Part shown: positions 51,892 to 60,173 of the stretch, piece after piece
Numbering within the stretch: position 1 is the first letter of the stretch
How the letters are laid out: every line of letters begins with the position of its first letter
Source of the DNA: Bacteroidota bacterium
GTDB taxonomy: Bacteria > Bacteroidota > Bacteroidia > Bacteroidales > Tannerellaceae
Direction of reading: 5' to 3'
Length of the DNA: 64,000 bases
Assembly (NCBI GenBank): GCA_023429375.1
Contig: JAEYVY010000011.1
Span: forward strand, 1 to 64,000
Position numbers and translations under genes: made by a program
The notes under the pieces: generated by a model
Told to the model about the DNA's origin: nothing
What the model saw: only the letters and a program-made list of their open reading frames with translations
Databases searched by the model: none

Positions 51892-52635
51892 ATGCAGAAA
51901 TACGGATTATTGGGGTTTCCCCTTGGCCATTCTTTCTCCAGAACTTATTTTAATAGAAAATTTGAAGCAGAGAAGATTAATGCTCAATATGTGAATTTTG
52001 AAATCCCTGACATCAAAGAGATTCGAAATGTCATAAAGAACAACCCGGATTTATGCGGATTAAATGTCACGTTACCTTATAAATCACAAGTCATCCCCTA
52101 TTTGGACGAGATTGACGAAAATGCTAAGTTGATTGGTGCTGTCAATGTGATCAAATTCACGAAAGGATTTCTGGGAAAAACTAAACTGAAAGGCTTTAAC
52201 TCCGACATTGTAGGTTTTAAACAATCAATCGAACCCTTGCTGAACGAGTCACACCGCAAAGCATTGATTTTAGGAACAGGAGGATCATCAAAAGCCGTAT
52301 TCCACGGATTAAAGCAGTTAGGCGTTGACGCTACATTCGTTTCACGCACGCCGAAAGAGCACTGTCTTACATACGAAGAGCTAACGCCTAAAATGATGGA
52401 ATATTACACTGTGATTGTCAATTGCACCCCACTGGGAATGTATCCTCACGTAGCCAATTGCCCCGAAATACCATATACTGCCCTAACGCCCAAACATCTG
52501 TTGTACGACTTACTCTATAATCCGGACGAGACCCTATTTATGAAAAAGGGTAAGGCTCAAGGAGCAGAAGTGAAGAACGGATTGGAAATGTTATTACTCC
52601 AAGCATTCGAAGCTTGGCAGATTTGGCATAGATAA
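51892..52635 (+). CDS. aroE: Shikimate dehydrogenase
   Basis: A 247-residue NADP-dependent dehydrogenase. The shikimate-binding NVTLPYKSQVIPYLDEID (catalytic Lys about residue 65), nucleotide-binding GTGGSSKAVFHGL (about 127-139), NCTPLGMYP and the final NGLEMLLLQAFEAWQIW fit AroE. It reduces 3-dehydroshikimate. It is the last gene of the phoH run and converges on the PPTase gene, where a 10-bp inverted repeat (52649-52658/52665-52674) lies. Confidence 0.94.
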   Translation: MQKYGLLGFPLGHSFSRTYFNRKFEAEKINAQYVNFEIPDIKEIRNVIKNNPDLCGLNVTLPYKSQVIPYLDEIDENAKLIGAVNVIKFTKGFLGKTKLKGFNSDIVGFKQSIEPLLNESHRKALILGTGGSSKAVFHGLKQLGVDATFVSRTPKEHCLTYEELTPKMMEYYTVIVNCTPLGMYPHVANCPEIPYTALTPKHLLYDLLYNPDETLFMKKGKAQGAEVKNGLEMLLLQAFEAWQIWHR

Positions 52636-52656
52636 AAAACGCATTTTTGTACTTAC

Positions 52657-53280
52657 CTAATTAAAGGTAAGTACGAAATCTGGCGTCACACGATAATTAA
52701 GTTCGTAAACCGCTTGTTGTGGTGTCTTTGTTTCCTGCACAGTTATTTTTCCTTGATTCTCACAGACAAACGGTCTGATATGCAACTGGCTCCGAAAGTC
52801 TACCTCTTCCTGCCTTATCAATTTAAAGAGCGTTTCTTTTGCGCACCAGCAAACTAACAAGGTATCGGTCTCAAGACTGGGATCAATCATCTTGAGTTCT
52901 TCTTCCGACATAAATTTTTCTTTTATTTTAAGCACCCGTGTCGAATAGTATTCAATATCAATCCCTGTAGCTTCGTTTTCTTTACAGTAGATGGCTATAA
53001 AGCCTTTAGTATGGGATATGCTGATAGACAAGTTCGGTCTTGCCGGAAGATAAGGTGCCCCATCCGGAAAATGGGCGATCTCCAGTTCCTCACCTAAGAG
53101 CTCTTTTAACAATACACGCGTTGCCAACCACTCCATTCTGCGCGAACCGGCTTTACAATTTTCTATAAATTCAGAATAAGCATCTTGCCTGCTTAATTTA
53201 CTTAGCAATTCCTTTTCCGATTCTTCAATCTTCCAGATACCCAACAGTAGCGTATTATGTTTTTCCAGTAAGGCCATCAA
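52657..53280 (-). CDS. 4'-phosphopantetheinyl transferase superfamily protein
   Basis: A 207-residue Sfp-type enzyme. ISISHTKGFIAIYC, GIDIEYYSTRVLKIKEKFMSEEE (Mg-binding Asp and Glu) and WCAKETLFKL (Lys) are the three family motifs. It transfers phosphopantetheine from CoA to a carrier protein. Its start overlaps the end of gldD by four bases, so the two are translationally coupled. A nearly identical gene order around gldD is familiar from other Bacteroidota. Confidence 0.88.
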   Translation of the reverse strand: MMALLEKHNTLLLGIWKIEESEKELLSKLSRQDAYSEFIENCKAGSRRMEWLATRVLLKELLGEELEIAHFPDGAPYLPARPNLSISISHTKGFIAIYCKENEATGIDIEYYSTRVLKIKEKFMSEEELKMIDPSLETDTLLVCWCAKETLFKLIRQEEVDFRSQLHIRPFVCENQGKITVQETKTPQQAVYELNYRVTPDFVLTFN

Positions 53281-53837
53281 TTATTCCAAGTAAACGATTC
53301 AACTAATTCAATCAAGTCTTTTCTCAGATAGTTTGTCATCGGAGCGATAGAATCAACGTTTGGAACCGCATGATAATACAAGGCTCCGCGAAAAAAATGC
53401 GAAAGGCTGTCGGTCAGGTAAAACTGTATGGGTGAAGCTGTTTTGCCTTGCAGGTCGAAAAACATACCGTAGACATTAGCTTCCGGGTTTTCATAGGCGG
53501 TTGCCTTTGCTTCCTGCCCCGTGCGGGCCACAAGCTTCAACGTTTCATCGGTCAACTCCGTCAAGTTACCCTTCTGAATCTTCATATAGCTGCAATAAAG
53601 CGTTACCCCATAATCCGTATAATTCAGGTTAATCCACCCTTTATGCCCCTCTTCAGGAAGTTCAACTACAACCTTATCGGAAACAGAAAATGAATAGGGC
53701 AAATCCGAAACAGGCAGTTTCAAATAAGTTGCCTGAGGCGGCTCAATACGGAAGTAGCCACGTGGTTTCGGTGTATAATCAACACAAGAAACCAGACTTA
53801 ACCATACGGCCAGAAAAACCCCATATATCCCTTTCAT
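53277..53837 (-). CDS. gldD: GldD-like lipoprotein
   Basis: A 186-residue lipoprotein (lipobox SLVSC, Cys18) with PKPRGYFRIEPPQATYLKL, GWINLNYTDYGVTLYCSY and PIQFYLTDSLSHFFRGALYY, the pattern I know from gliding-motility lipoprotein GldD. In Flavobacterium GldD is needed for gliding and type IX secretion. Gut Bacteroidales do not glide, so a conserved envelope role is more likely here. It lies between gldE (three-base gap) and the PPTase gene. Confidence 0.88.
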   Translation of the reverse strand: MKGIYGVFLAVWLSLVSCVDYTPKPRGYFRIEPPQATYLKLPVSDLPYSFSVSDKVVVELPEEGHKGWINLNYTDYGVTLYCSYMKIQKGNLTELTDETLKLVARTGQEAKATAYENPEANVYGMFFDLQGKTASPIQFYLTDSLSHFFRGALYYHAVPNVDSIAPMTNYLRKDLIELVESFTWNN

Positions 53838-53840
53838 CTA

Positions 53841-55160
53841 TTATGAATTATTATCCTTGTCTACGGTATAAAACTTCACTTTCAGAATACGTCTGTTATC
53901 TAGATCAAGGATCTGAAAACGATAATTCTTATAGGCAATTACTTCTTTGCGTTGCGGGAAACCATCTTTTATTTCTAAAAGCAAGCCTCCCAGCGTTTCA
54001 ACTTCGTCAGTTAAGTCGTCAAATGCTTCCGGATCAACGTCGGTCATACGGAAGAAGTTGGTCAATAATATCTTGGCTTTCAGAATAAAGCTACCATCAG
54101 GTAAAGCGATACATTGCTTTTCATCCTCGTCGTACTCATCAAATATTTCTCCAACGATTTCTTCCAAAATATCCTCCATCGTTACGATTCCCGACGTACC
54201 ACCATATTCATCCACTACAATGGCCATATGAATTTTATTGGCTCTGAACTCTTCTAGCAAATCATCTATCTTCTTTGTTTCTGGCACAAAGTAGGCCGGA
54301 CGAATCAGTGTCTGCCATTTAAAATCATCGTCTTTATTCAAATAAGGTAATAGATCGCGCAAATAAAGGATACCCTTCATATTGTCTTCCGAATCTTCGT
54401 AGACCGGAATACGCGAAAAACCGGATTTCATAACAAAGTCTACTACGGCCCTGAACTTCGTTTTCAGATCAATATCTTCCACGTCTAATCGCGAGGTCAT
54501 AATCTCATCTGCAGTCTTATTGTAAAACTTGATTACCTCAGCGATCATCTCTTTGTCTTCCGAATTTCGTGTTCCATTAGGCTCAAATGAACCAGATACA
54601 TCTTTATTCCTTTCGTTTTTATTCTTTGCCATCTTCTTTTCGTAGAATGAAGTCAAAGCAATAAACGGCTTCGAAAAAGGAGTGCATAAAAAGTTGACAA
54701 GACCTATTAAAGGTGCAAGAAATCGGGCAAAAGCCAAAGGAGAAAGCCGTGCATATCGTTTTGGGATCTCACTGCAAAAGACTAAAAGTGTGATTATAAA
54801 CAATAACAGAACTAATCCCAATACAGGAGCAAACGAAAAGTTGCATAAGGTATAAAAAGCAAAAACACACAAGATAACGATTACTGTATGCAGGAAACTT
54901 CCTGTCATCACAATGGATACCTGTAGTTTTTCCGGACAAGACAATAAACGTTTAATAAAAGAGTCGGTTGATGTTCGACCGCTCTGAATTTCATTCATAT
55001 CTTCGACTGAAAGTGAAAAATATGCCACTTCAGCCGCAGATATGAATGCTAATATAATCAAAAACAAAAAGGCTAAAATCAAAGCCATAAACGGGCTTAC
55101 TTCAGAATCCCAAAATGCAGTTTGTGTGTATAAGCCCGATATATAATAATCTGAGTCCAA
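53841..55160 (-). CDS. gldE: GldE-like CNNM/CBS membrane protein
   Basis: A 439-residue protein of the CorC/HlyC type: a DUF21 (CNNM) membrane domain with about four helices (about 20-190), two CBS domains (about 215-345, with GFSRIPVYEDSEDNMKGILYLRDLL and KIHMAIVVDEYGGTSGIVTMEDILEEIVGEI) and a C-terminal CorC_HlyC domain. Relatives act in divalent cation export; in Bacteroidota the gldD-linked copy is called GldE. It is encoded directly upstream of gldD. Confidence 0.9.
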   Translation of the reverse strand: MDSDYYISGLYTQTAFWDSEVSPFMALILAFLFLIILAFISAAEVAYFSLSVEDMNEIQSGRTSTDSFIKRLLSCPEKLQVSIVMTGSFLHTVIVILCVFAFYTLCNFSFAPVLGLVLLLFIITLLVFCSEIPKRYARLSPLAFARFLAPLIGLVNFLCTPFSKPFIALTSFYEKKMAKNKNERNKDVSGSFEPNGTRNSEDKEMIAEVIKFYNKTADEIMTSRLDVEDIDLKTKFRAVVDFVMKSGFSRIPVYEDSEDNMKGILYLRDLLPYLNKDDDFKWQTLIRPAYFVPETKKIDDLLEEFRANKIHMAIVVDEYGGTSGIVTMEDILEEIVGEIFDEYDEDEKQCIALPDGSFILKAKILLTNFFRMTDVDPEAFDDLTDEVETLGGLLLEIKDGFPQRKEVIAYKNYRFQILDLDNRRILKVKFYTVDKDNNS

Positions 55161-55185
55161 GGGGTGTGGTATTAGTTAGACAATA

Positions 55186-55656
55186 TCAGAACGGCAAGTC
55201 GTCCACTTCACTTGAATCAGTAAACGAAGAAGGCTGACTTACGTTCGGTTGTTGATAATCCTGAGAAGCCGGTGCACTTGCCACATTGGTGTTTTGCTGG
55301 CTTTCAGCTGTACGAGAACCCGATCCTAAACTAAAGAATTCAACGCGATCTGTATGTATCTCTGTCACATAACGTTTAACTCCATTCTGATCATCATAGC
55401 TACGGTTACGTATCTTACCTTCCACCATCACTAGAGATCCTTTCTTCACCCATTTCTCAACAAAGGCTACTTGATCACGGCGCACAACAATATTATGCCA
55501 GTCGGTACGCTCGGGTACAACTGTTCCATTTGCTAATGTATATCCTCTTTCAGATGTGGCCAATGGAAAATTTGCTACTGCTGCTCCACTGTCGAAATAA
55601 CGTACTTCGGGATCTTTCCCAACATTTCCAATTAAAATTACTTTATTCAAAGACAT
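55186..55656 (-). CDS. ssb: Single-stranded DNA-binding protein
   Basis: The protein has 156 residues from MSLNKVILIGNVGKDPEVRYF; a longer frame adds 12 residues unlike the family. The N-terminal OB fold (about 1-110), a Gln/Ser-rich linker and the acidic tip EVDDLPF, which recruits repair proteins, are all present. It coats single-stranded DNA in replication and repair. It lies between mutY and gldE, an order conserved in Bacteroidota as I recall. Confidence 0.95.
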   Translation of the reverse strand: MSLNKVILIGNVGKDPEVRYFDSGAAVANFPLATSERGYTLANGTVVPERTDWHNIVVRRDQVAFVEKWVKKGSLVMVEGKIRNRSYDDQNGVKRYVTEIHTDRVEFFSLGSGSRTAESQQNTNVASAPASQDYQQPNVSQPSSFTDSSEVDDLPF

Positions 55657-55700
55657 AAGGTTTGTGTTTAATATAATATTACAAAGAAACATAAATTCGC

Positions 55701-56762
55701 TTACTTAGCCAAGTTTCCCCCACTTTTCTCCAAATAAATATGAAGAAGACGAGGCAATGCAAAATCAGTCAGATTTTCCGAAATAATTTGTTGATAAGCA
55801 TTCAATTTATCTGTGGCCCCATAAAGCCGGATGCGGTAGAACGTAGCATTTAAAATTTGATGTGATAAAACATGTTTGATTCCGCTTATGATTTCCAACA
55901 CCTCGAGTTTCTCCGTCCCGGCAAACAATTCATCCAAAGCCCCAGAACGTTTCAGCGCCGCAAAATCCATCTCCTCAGTTGTCTCAATCATCGGAAATTC
56001 ATACAACCCTTGCCAAATATCCCCCGAAGGTCTACGCCTAAGAAAGATCCTATCTTCAACAAGCACATGAAAATAATGAAAAAAACGCGGTCTTACCTTC
56101 GTCTTCCCCTGCTTTTGAGGAAGAACAGCGACTTGGCCGGTTGCATAGGCCAGACAAGTATCCGCAAAAACGCATGAGCTACAGTCCGGATTGCGGGGAA
56201 CACATTGTAAGGCTCCAAATTCCATCAACGCCTGATTATGCTCACCCGGATTCTTTTTATTCAGAATTTGCATGGCTAATTCGGCAAATGCTTTCCGTCC
56301 CTTTCCGGTATCAATCGGCTCATCCACCCCGAATATTCGTGACAAGACACGGTACACATTCCCATCTACCACAGCATAAGGTTGGTTCCATACAAAAGAG
56401 ACAATAGCAGCAGCGGTGTAGTCTCCCACGCCTTTCAATGATCGTATGTCGGCATACGATTCGGGAAACCGTCCTCCAAAATCGGTCATGATTCGTTTGG
56501 CCGCTGCATGTAAATTTCTGGCGCGGCTATAGTAGCCCAATCCCTCCCAATATTTCAACACCTCATCTTCAGGGGCTTCGGCCAATGTTTTGACGTCCGG
56601 AAATCGCCCTGTAAAACGAATAAAATAACCATATCCTTGAGCAACACGGGTCTGCTGCAACAGTATTTCCGAAATCCAGATTATATAAGGGTCTTGCGTA
56701 TTCCGCCACGGCAGATCTCGTTTATTACTCCGATACCATTTTATCAACTTATCACTATCCAT
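55701..56762 (-). CDS. mutY: A/G-specific adenine glycosylase
   Basis: The protein has 353 residues. WRNTQDPYIIWISEILLQQTRVAQGYGYF opens the glycosylase domain. LKGVGDYTAAAIVSF is the helix-hairpin-helix, with the catalytic Asp in AVVDGNVYRVLSR. The iron-sulfur ligands are C-x6-C-x2-C-x5-C (CVPRNPDCSSCVFADTC). A C-terminal Nudix-like domain recognises 8-oxoguanine. A start four codons upstream (56774) is possible. A perfect 20-bp inverted repeat lies just upstream. Confidence 0.95.
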   Translation of the reverse strand: MDSDKLIKWYRSNKRDLPWRNTQDPYIIWISEILLQQTRVAQGYGYFIRFTGRFPDVKTLAEAPEDEVLKYWEGLGYYSRARNLHAAAKRIMTDFGGRFPESYADIRSLKGVGDYTAAAIVSFVWNQPYAVVDGNVYRVLSRIFGVDEPIDTGKGRKAFAELAMQILNKKNPGEHNQALMEFGALQCVPRNPDCSSCVFADTCLAYATGQVAVLPQKQGKTKVRPRFFHYFHVLVEDRIFLRRRPSGDIWQGLYEFPMIETTEEMDFAALKRSGALDELFAGTEKLEVLEIISGIKHVLSHQILNATFYRIRLYGATDKLNAYQQIISENLTDFALPRLLHIYLEKSGGNLAK

Positions 56763-56788
56763 TTTCAAAAACATCTCAATGTTTTTCT

Positions 56789-56852
56789 ATTTCCATATAT
56801 ATAGAAAAACTTTACTACAGTTATAGAAAAAATTTTCTATATATATGGAAAT
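56789..56852. promoter_or_regulatory. Perfect 20-bp inverted repeat upstream of mutY
   Basis: Arms 56789-56808 and 56833-56852 (ATTTCCATATATATAGAAAA and its complement) are exact, with a 24-base spacer. The near arm is 27 bases from the mutY start at 56762. No T-run fits a terminator in the mutY direction. It may be an operator for the mutY-ssb-gldE-gldD operon or a 5' leader hairpin. Confidence 0.6.
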
Positions 56853-56930
56853 AAGAATTCATCCCAATCTAAATAAAAAAGCATTCCAATCCTTTTATAA
56901 AATTATCTCGATCAAAGATAAAACAAAAAA

Positions 56931-56960
56931 AGAGGATGCTTCGTTTTAGAAGCATCCTCT
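56931..56960 (-). terminator. Terminator of the oxidoreductase gene
   Basis: AGAGGATGCTTC and GAAGCATCCTCT form a perfect 12-bp stem with a six-base loop; on the minus strand it is followed by TTTTTTG. Confidence 0.9.
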
Positions 56961-56987
56961 ATGAACTTATTAGCCTAATAATTCAAT

Positions 56988-58448
56988 TTATTTACAAGAA
57001 TAAGGCAATGTGTACGGATTTCTGTATTCGTATTTATACAGACGGTGTGAAGCAGCTTCTTTATCGTTTACGAACGAAAGTGTTGCTGGATCCCATTTAA
57101 CAGGACGATTCAATTCGCGTGCGATATTAGCTAAGCAACAAAGCGTGTTTGTGCTGCATCCCACTTCAACCGGAGCAATCGGATTCTCACGAGAACGAAC
57201 GCAATCAATGAAGTTCTGCATGTGTGGAGAACTGGTTTCGTAGCTACCAGCCATACCTCCTGTTGGCTTATCGTCTTTTTTCTTCTTCTTCTTGCTTTCT
57301 TCTTCCATTTTCTTCTTATACTCTTCCCAAAGCTTCATTTGCTCTTCCTTGCTCAATGGACGTCTACCAGCCAATTCTGCAGGAACTTTTGAAGGATCTG
57401 AGCATGCTAAATAGCCACGCGCTACTTCAATCCATCCGTTTGTGCCGATGAACTTAATACCTTGTGCTCCATCGTTGTCATCCAAGAACGGCTGTTCTGT
57501 CATTACAATTCCATTAGCATATTTCATTGTTGCATATTCAGCGCCATTATAACCTTGAGGTATATATTCTACTGGTCCTGAACCGTCCATGCCGATAGCT
57601 GCCTGTGCGATGTCGAACATATGAGCGCCCCAGTCTGCGGTATATCCATTACCGGTTTCTTGATACCAACGCCATGCTCCCCAGAGCTGTTCGTTTTGAT
57701 CTGGATCCAAAGAAATTGGAGGACAAAGATCTGGATGATAGTGAATCTTCGGATCATTTAATGGTCCCATCCATTTATTGAAATTCAAGTTTGCAGGAAC
57801 TGGCATTTCCGGCAAGTCTAATGGTTTGGGAGGTGCACCTACACGTGCATATATTTTTTCAATATGACCGATGGCTCCTGAACGAACCAATTCTATAGCT
57901 TTCTGGAATTCTTTACTTGAACGTTGTTGACTACCTACTTGTAGTACTCGTTTGTTACTACGAACTGCTTTAACCATAGCCAAACCTTCAGCAATAGTAA
58001 ATGCCAATGGTTTCTGACAGTATACATCCTTACCTGCCTGACAAGCATGAATCGTATTTAGCGCATGCCAATGGTCAGGAGTTGCTACTTCGATAGCATC
58101 GATATCTTTCCGTTCAAGTAAGTCTTCGTAGAATTCGTATTTATCACAACGGGCATTCATCCCTTTAGACACTTGCCATGCAGCAATACGTCTTCTGAAA
58201 CGTTCCATTTTGATTGTATCTACATCGCTACAAGCAGCGATTTGTACTCCCGGACATCCGGCAAATCCGGCAAAGTCAGACAAAGCTTGCTGACCTAATC
58301 CGATGAATCCTAAAACTACTCTGTCACTTGGAGCGATACGCACACCGTCCATCGCCCAACTAGGAAGAATAGTCAGACCCGCTAAGCCCAAAGCTGAATA
58401 ACTAAGAAACTCCCTGCGGCTAATTCCTTTTTTGTTTTCTTCTTTCAT
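56988..58448 (-). CDS. Tat-exported Gfo/Idh/MocA-family oxidoreductase
   Basis: A 486-residue protein. ISRREFLSYSALGLAGLTILPSWA is a twin-arginine signal peptide (RR at about residues 11-12). The Rossmann segment VLGFIGLGQQALSDFAGF, the EVATPDHWHALNTIHACQAGKDVYCQKPLA segment with the EKP-like lysine, and a C-terminal alpha/beta domain mark the family. An unusually Lys-rich stretch (KKKMEEESKKKKKKDDK) lies near residue 390. It probably uses NAD to oxidise or rearrange a sugar in the periplasm. It is divergent from a paralogue at 58747. Confidence 0.88.
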   Translation of the reverse strand: MKEENKKGISRREFLSYSALGLAGLTILPSWAMDGVRIAPSDRVVLGFIGLGQQALSDFAGFAGCPGVQIAACSDVDTIKMERFRRRIAAWQVSKGMNARCDKYEFYEDLLERKDIDAIEVATPDHWHALNTIHACQAGKDVYCQKPLAFTIAEGLAMVKAVRSNKRVLQVGSQQRSSKEFQKAIELVRSGAIGHIEKIYARVGAPPKPLDLPEMPVPANLNFNKWMGPLNDPKIHYHPDLCPPISLDPDQNEQLWGAWRWYQETGNGYTADWGAHMFDIAQAAIGMDGSGPVEYIPQGYNGAEYATMKYANGIVMTEQPFLDDNDGAQGIKFIGTNGWIEVARGYLACSDPSKVPAELAGRRPLSKEEQMKLWEEYKKKMEEESKKKKKKDDKPTGGMAGSYETSSPHMQNFIDCVRSRENPIAPVEVGCSTNTLCCLANIARELNRPVKWDPATLSFVNDKEAASHRLYKYEYRNPYTLPYSCK

Positions 58449-58497
58449 GGTAAAATATTAAAATTAACAAATCATAAGTGGTTTAGTCTACGAAGCT

Positions 58498-58505
58498 CAA
58501 AAATA
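58498..58505 (-). promoter_or_regulatory. -7 promoter element of the minus-strand oxidoreductase
   Basis: TATTTTTG on the minus strand, 49 bases before ATG 58448. Confidence 0.6.
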
Positions 58506-58665
58506 GAAAAAAATTTCTTTTAAACGAATTAATTTATGTCGGATAACTTATTTTTCAAGTCTGGCAGTTCGAAGCAAAAATTCTTTTCATTCATACGGAT
58601 ATAATGAGTCGATGTTTAAGTTTAAATCTATTAACATAAATAGCTTAAGATTCCATCGGTTATCT

Positions 58666-58673
58666 TATATTTG
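58666..58673 (+). promoter_or_regulatory. -7 promoter element of the plus-strand oxidoreductase
   Basis: TATATTTG, a perfect match, 73 bases before ATG 58747. The 160 bases between this and the divergent element show no clear shared operator. Confidence 0.6.
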
Positions 58674-58746
58674 TAAATCAGTAGAAAGTGCTTTTCCCCA
58701 GATTTCATAAGCTAATACTATTAATTAAAAACGAAGTTATAATACC

Positions 58747-60057
58747 ATGACAACACGTAGAGATTTCCTTCGACAGGCCGGATTACTTGGTGCCGGTTTA
58801 ACGGTAAGCCCTTTTTTGATTAGAGCAGGCCAAACAATAAGTGCAAACGACAAAATCAGCGTAGGCCTTATCGGCTGCAACGGTATGGGGTTTGAAAATC
58901 TGAAAGCTTTTTTACGTAATCCGGAAGTGGAATGTCTTGCCTTAGCGGATATCGACGAAAACGTATTGAATAATCGAGCTGCAGAAACACAGAAGATAAC
59001 AGGAAAAAAGGTTAAGCATCTATATAAAGATTGGCGTCATCTGATCGATAATAAAGATATTGATGTTGTTATTGTGGGTACACCTGACCATTGGCACTGC
59101 TTACAGATGGTAGCAGCTTGCGAAGCAGGTAAAGATGTGTATTGCGAAAAACCATTGGGCAACAGTATTGAAGAATGTAATATAATGGTTCGTGCTGCTG
59201 AAAAGTACAACCGCGTAGTACAAGTCGGTCAATGGCAACGCAGCGATCCACACTGGCAGGATGCTATGGCTTTTGTACATAGTGGTCAGCTAGGTAAGAT
59301 TCGTACCGTTCGCGTTTTCTCTTATCAGGGATGGTGTCCGTCTATTCCGGTTTTACCGAATGAACCTGTACCTGCAGGAGTTGATTATAATATGTGGCTC
59401 GGCCCGGCCCCTGAACGTCCATTCAACCGTAACAGATTCCATTTCACCTTCCGTTGGTTCTGGGATTATGCCGGTGGCTTAATGACCGATTGGGGTGTTC
59501 ACTTACTAGACTATGCTCTATATGGCATGAAAGTAACAGCTCCGGAATCAATCATGGCTTCAGGTGGAAAATTCGGTTACCCTGATGATGCTTGTGAAAC
59601 ACCTGACTTACTACAAACAATTTATACATTTAAGGATTTCACAGTCATGTGGGATCATGCAATCGGCATTGACGATGGTGCCTATGGACGTAATCATGGC
59701 TTAGGATTTGTCGGTGAAAACGGAACACTGGTTTTAGATCGTGGTGGTTGGGAAGTAATTCCTGAAGTAGTAAACGGCAAAAAACGGATGGAAGCCGTTC
59801 CCCTAAAGAAACAGTATGGCGAGGGAGGTTTAAATCTCCATGTTAAGAACCATTTGGAATGTATTAAAACAAGAAATAGAAACTGTAATGCAAGCGTAGA
59901 GATTGGTGCTCACATCGCTAAATTCTCTCAATTAGGCAATATCGCCTACCGCACTGGGAAGAAACTCACTTGGGATGGTAAAAGTTTTCATGATGCAGAA
60001 GCAGACAAACTCCTCACCAAAGAATATCGTGCTCCCTGGCAGCTACCTCGTATATAA
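58747..60057 (+). CDS. Tat-exported Gfo/Idh/MocA-family oxidoreductase
   Basis: A 436-residue protein starting MTTRRDFLRQAGLLGAGL, a twin-arginine signal peptide. The Rossmann segment VGLIGCNGMGFENL (about 38-51), VIVGTPDHWHCLQMVAACEAGKDVYCEKPLG with the catalytic EKP and MTDWGVHLLDYALYGM are characteristic. It is a paralogue of the divergent gene, with shared order of motifs but modest similarity. The substrate is unknown; many such Bacteroidales proteins act on glycosides or other sugars. Confidence 0.88.
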   Translation: MTTRRDFLRQAGLLGAGLTVSPFLIRAGQTISANDKISVGLIGCNGMGFENLKAFLRNPEVECLALADIDENVLNNRAAETQKITGKKVKHLYKDWRHLIDNKDIDVVIVGTPDHWHCLQMVAACEAGKDVYCEKPLGNSIEECNIMVRAAEKYNRVVQVGQWQRSDPHWQDAMAFVHSGQLGKIRTVRVFSYQGWCPSIPVLPNEPVPAGVDYNMWLGPAPERPFNRNRFHFTFRWFWDYAGGLMTDWGVHLLDYALYGMKVTAPESIMASGGKFGYPDDACETPDLLQTIYTFKDFTVMWDHAIGIDDGAYGRNHGLGFVGENGTLVLDRGGWEVIPEVVNGKKRMEAVPLKKQYGEGGLNLHVKNHLECIKTRNRNCNASVEIGAHIAKFSQLGNIAYRTGKKLTWDGKSFHDAEADKLLTKEYRAPWQLPRI

Positions 60058-60090
60058 GTACAATAACTGTTATTCATAAATAGGAAAGAT

Positions 60091-60124
60091 ACGGCTCATA
60101 ATAGATATTATGAGCCGTTTTTTG
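60091..60124 (+). terminator. Terminator of the plus-strand oxidoreductase
   Basis: ACGGCTCATAATA (60091-60103) and TATTATGAGCCGT (60106-60118) are perfect reverse complements, followed by TTTTTTG. Confidence 0.88.
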
Positions 60125-60142
60125 TATATTTTTGGAGTCCTT

Positions 60143-60150
60143 TAACTTTG
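60143..60150 (+). promoter_or_regulatory. -7 promoter element of the GH3 gene
   Basis: TAACTTTG, a perfect match, 23 bases before ATG 60174. It disfavours in-frame ATGs at 60132 (upstream) and 60156 (at the expected transcription start). Confidence 0.6.
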
Positions 60151-60173
60151 TGAAGATGAAATTTATTACAAGA

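Noticed and set aside
52649..52674. 10-bp inverted repeat between aroE and the PPTase gene as a terminator
   Set aside because: No T-run follows on either strand and it overlaps the end of the PPTase coding region; kept only as a remark under aroE.
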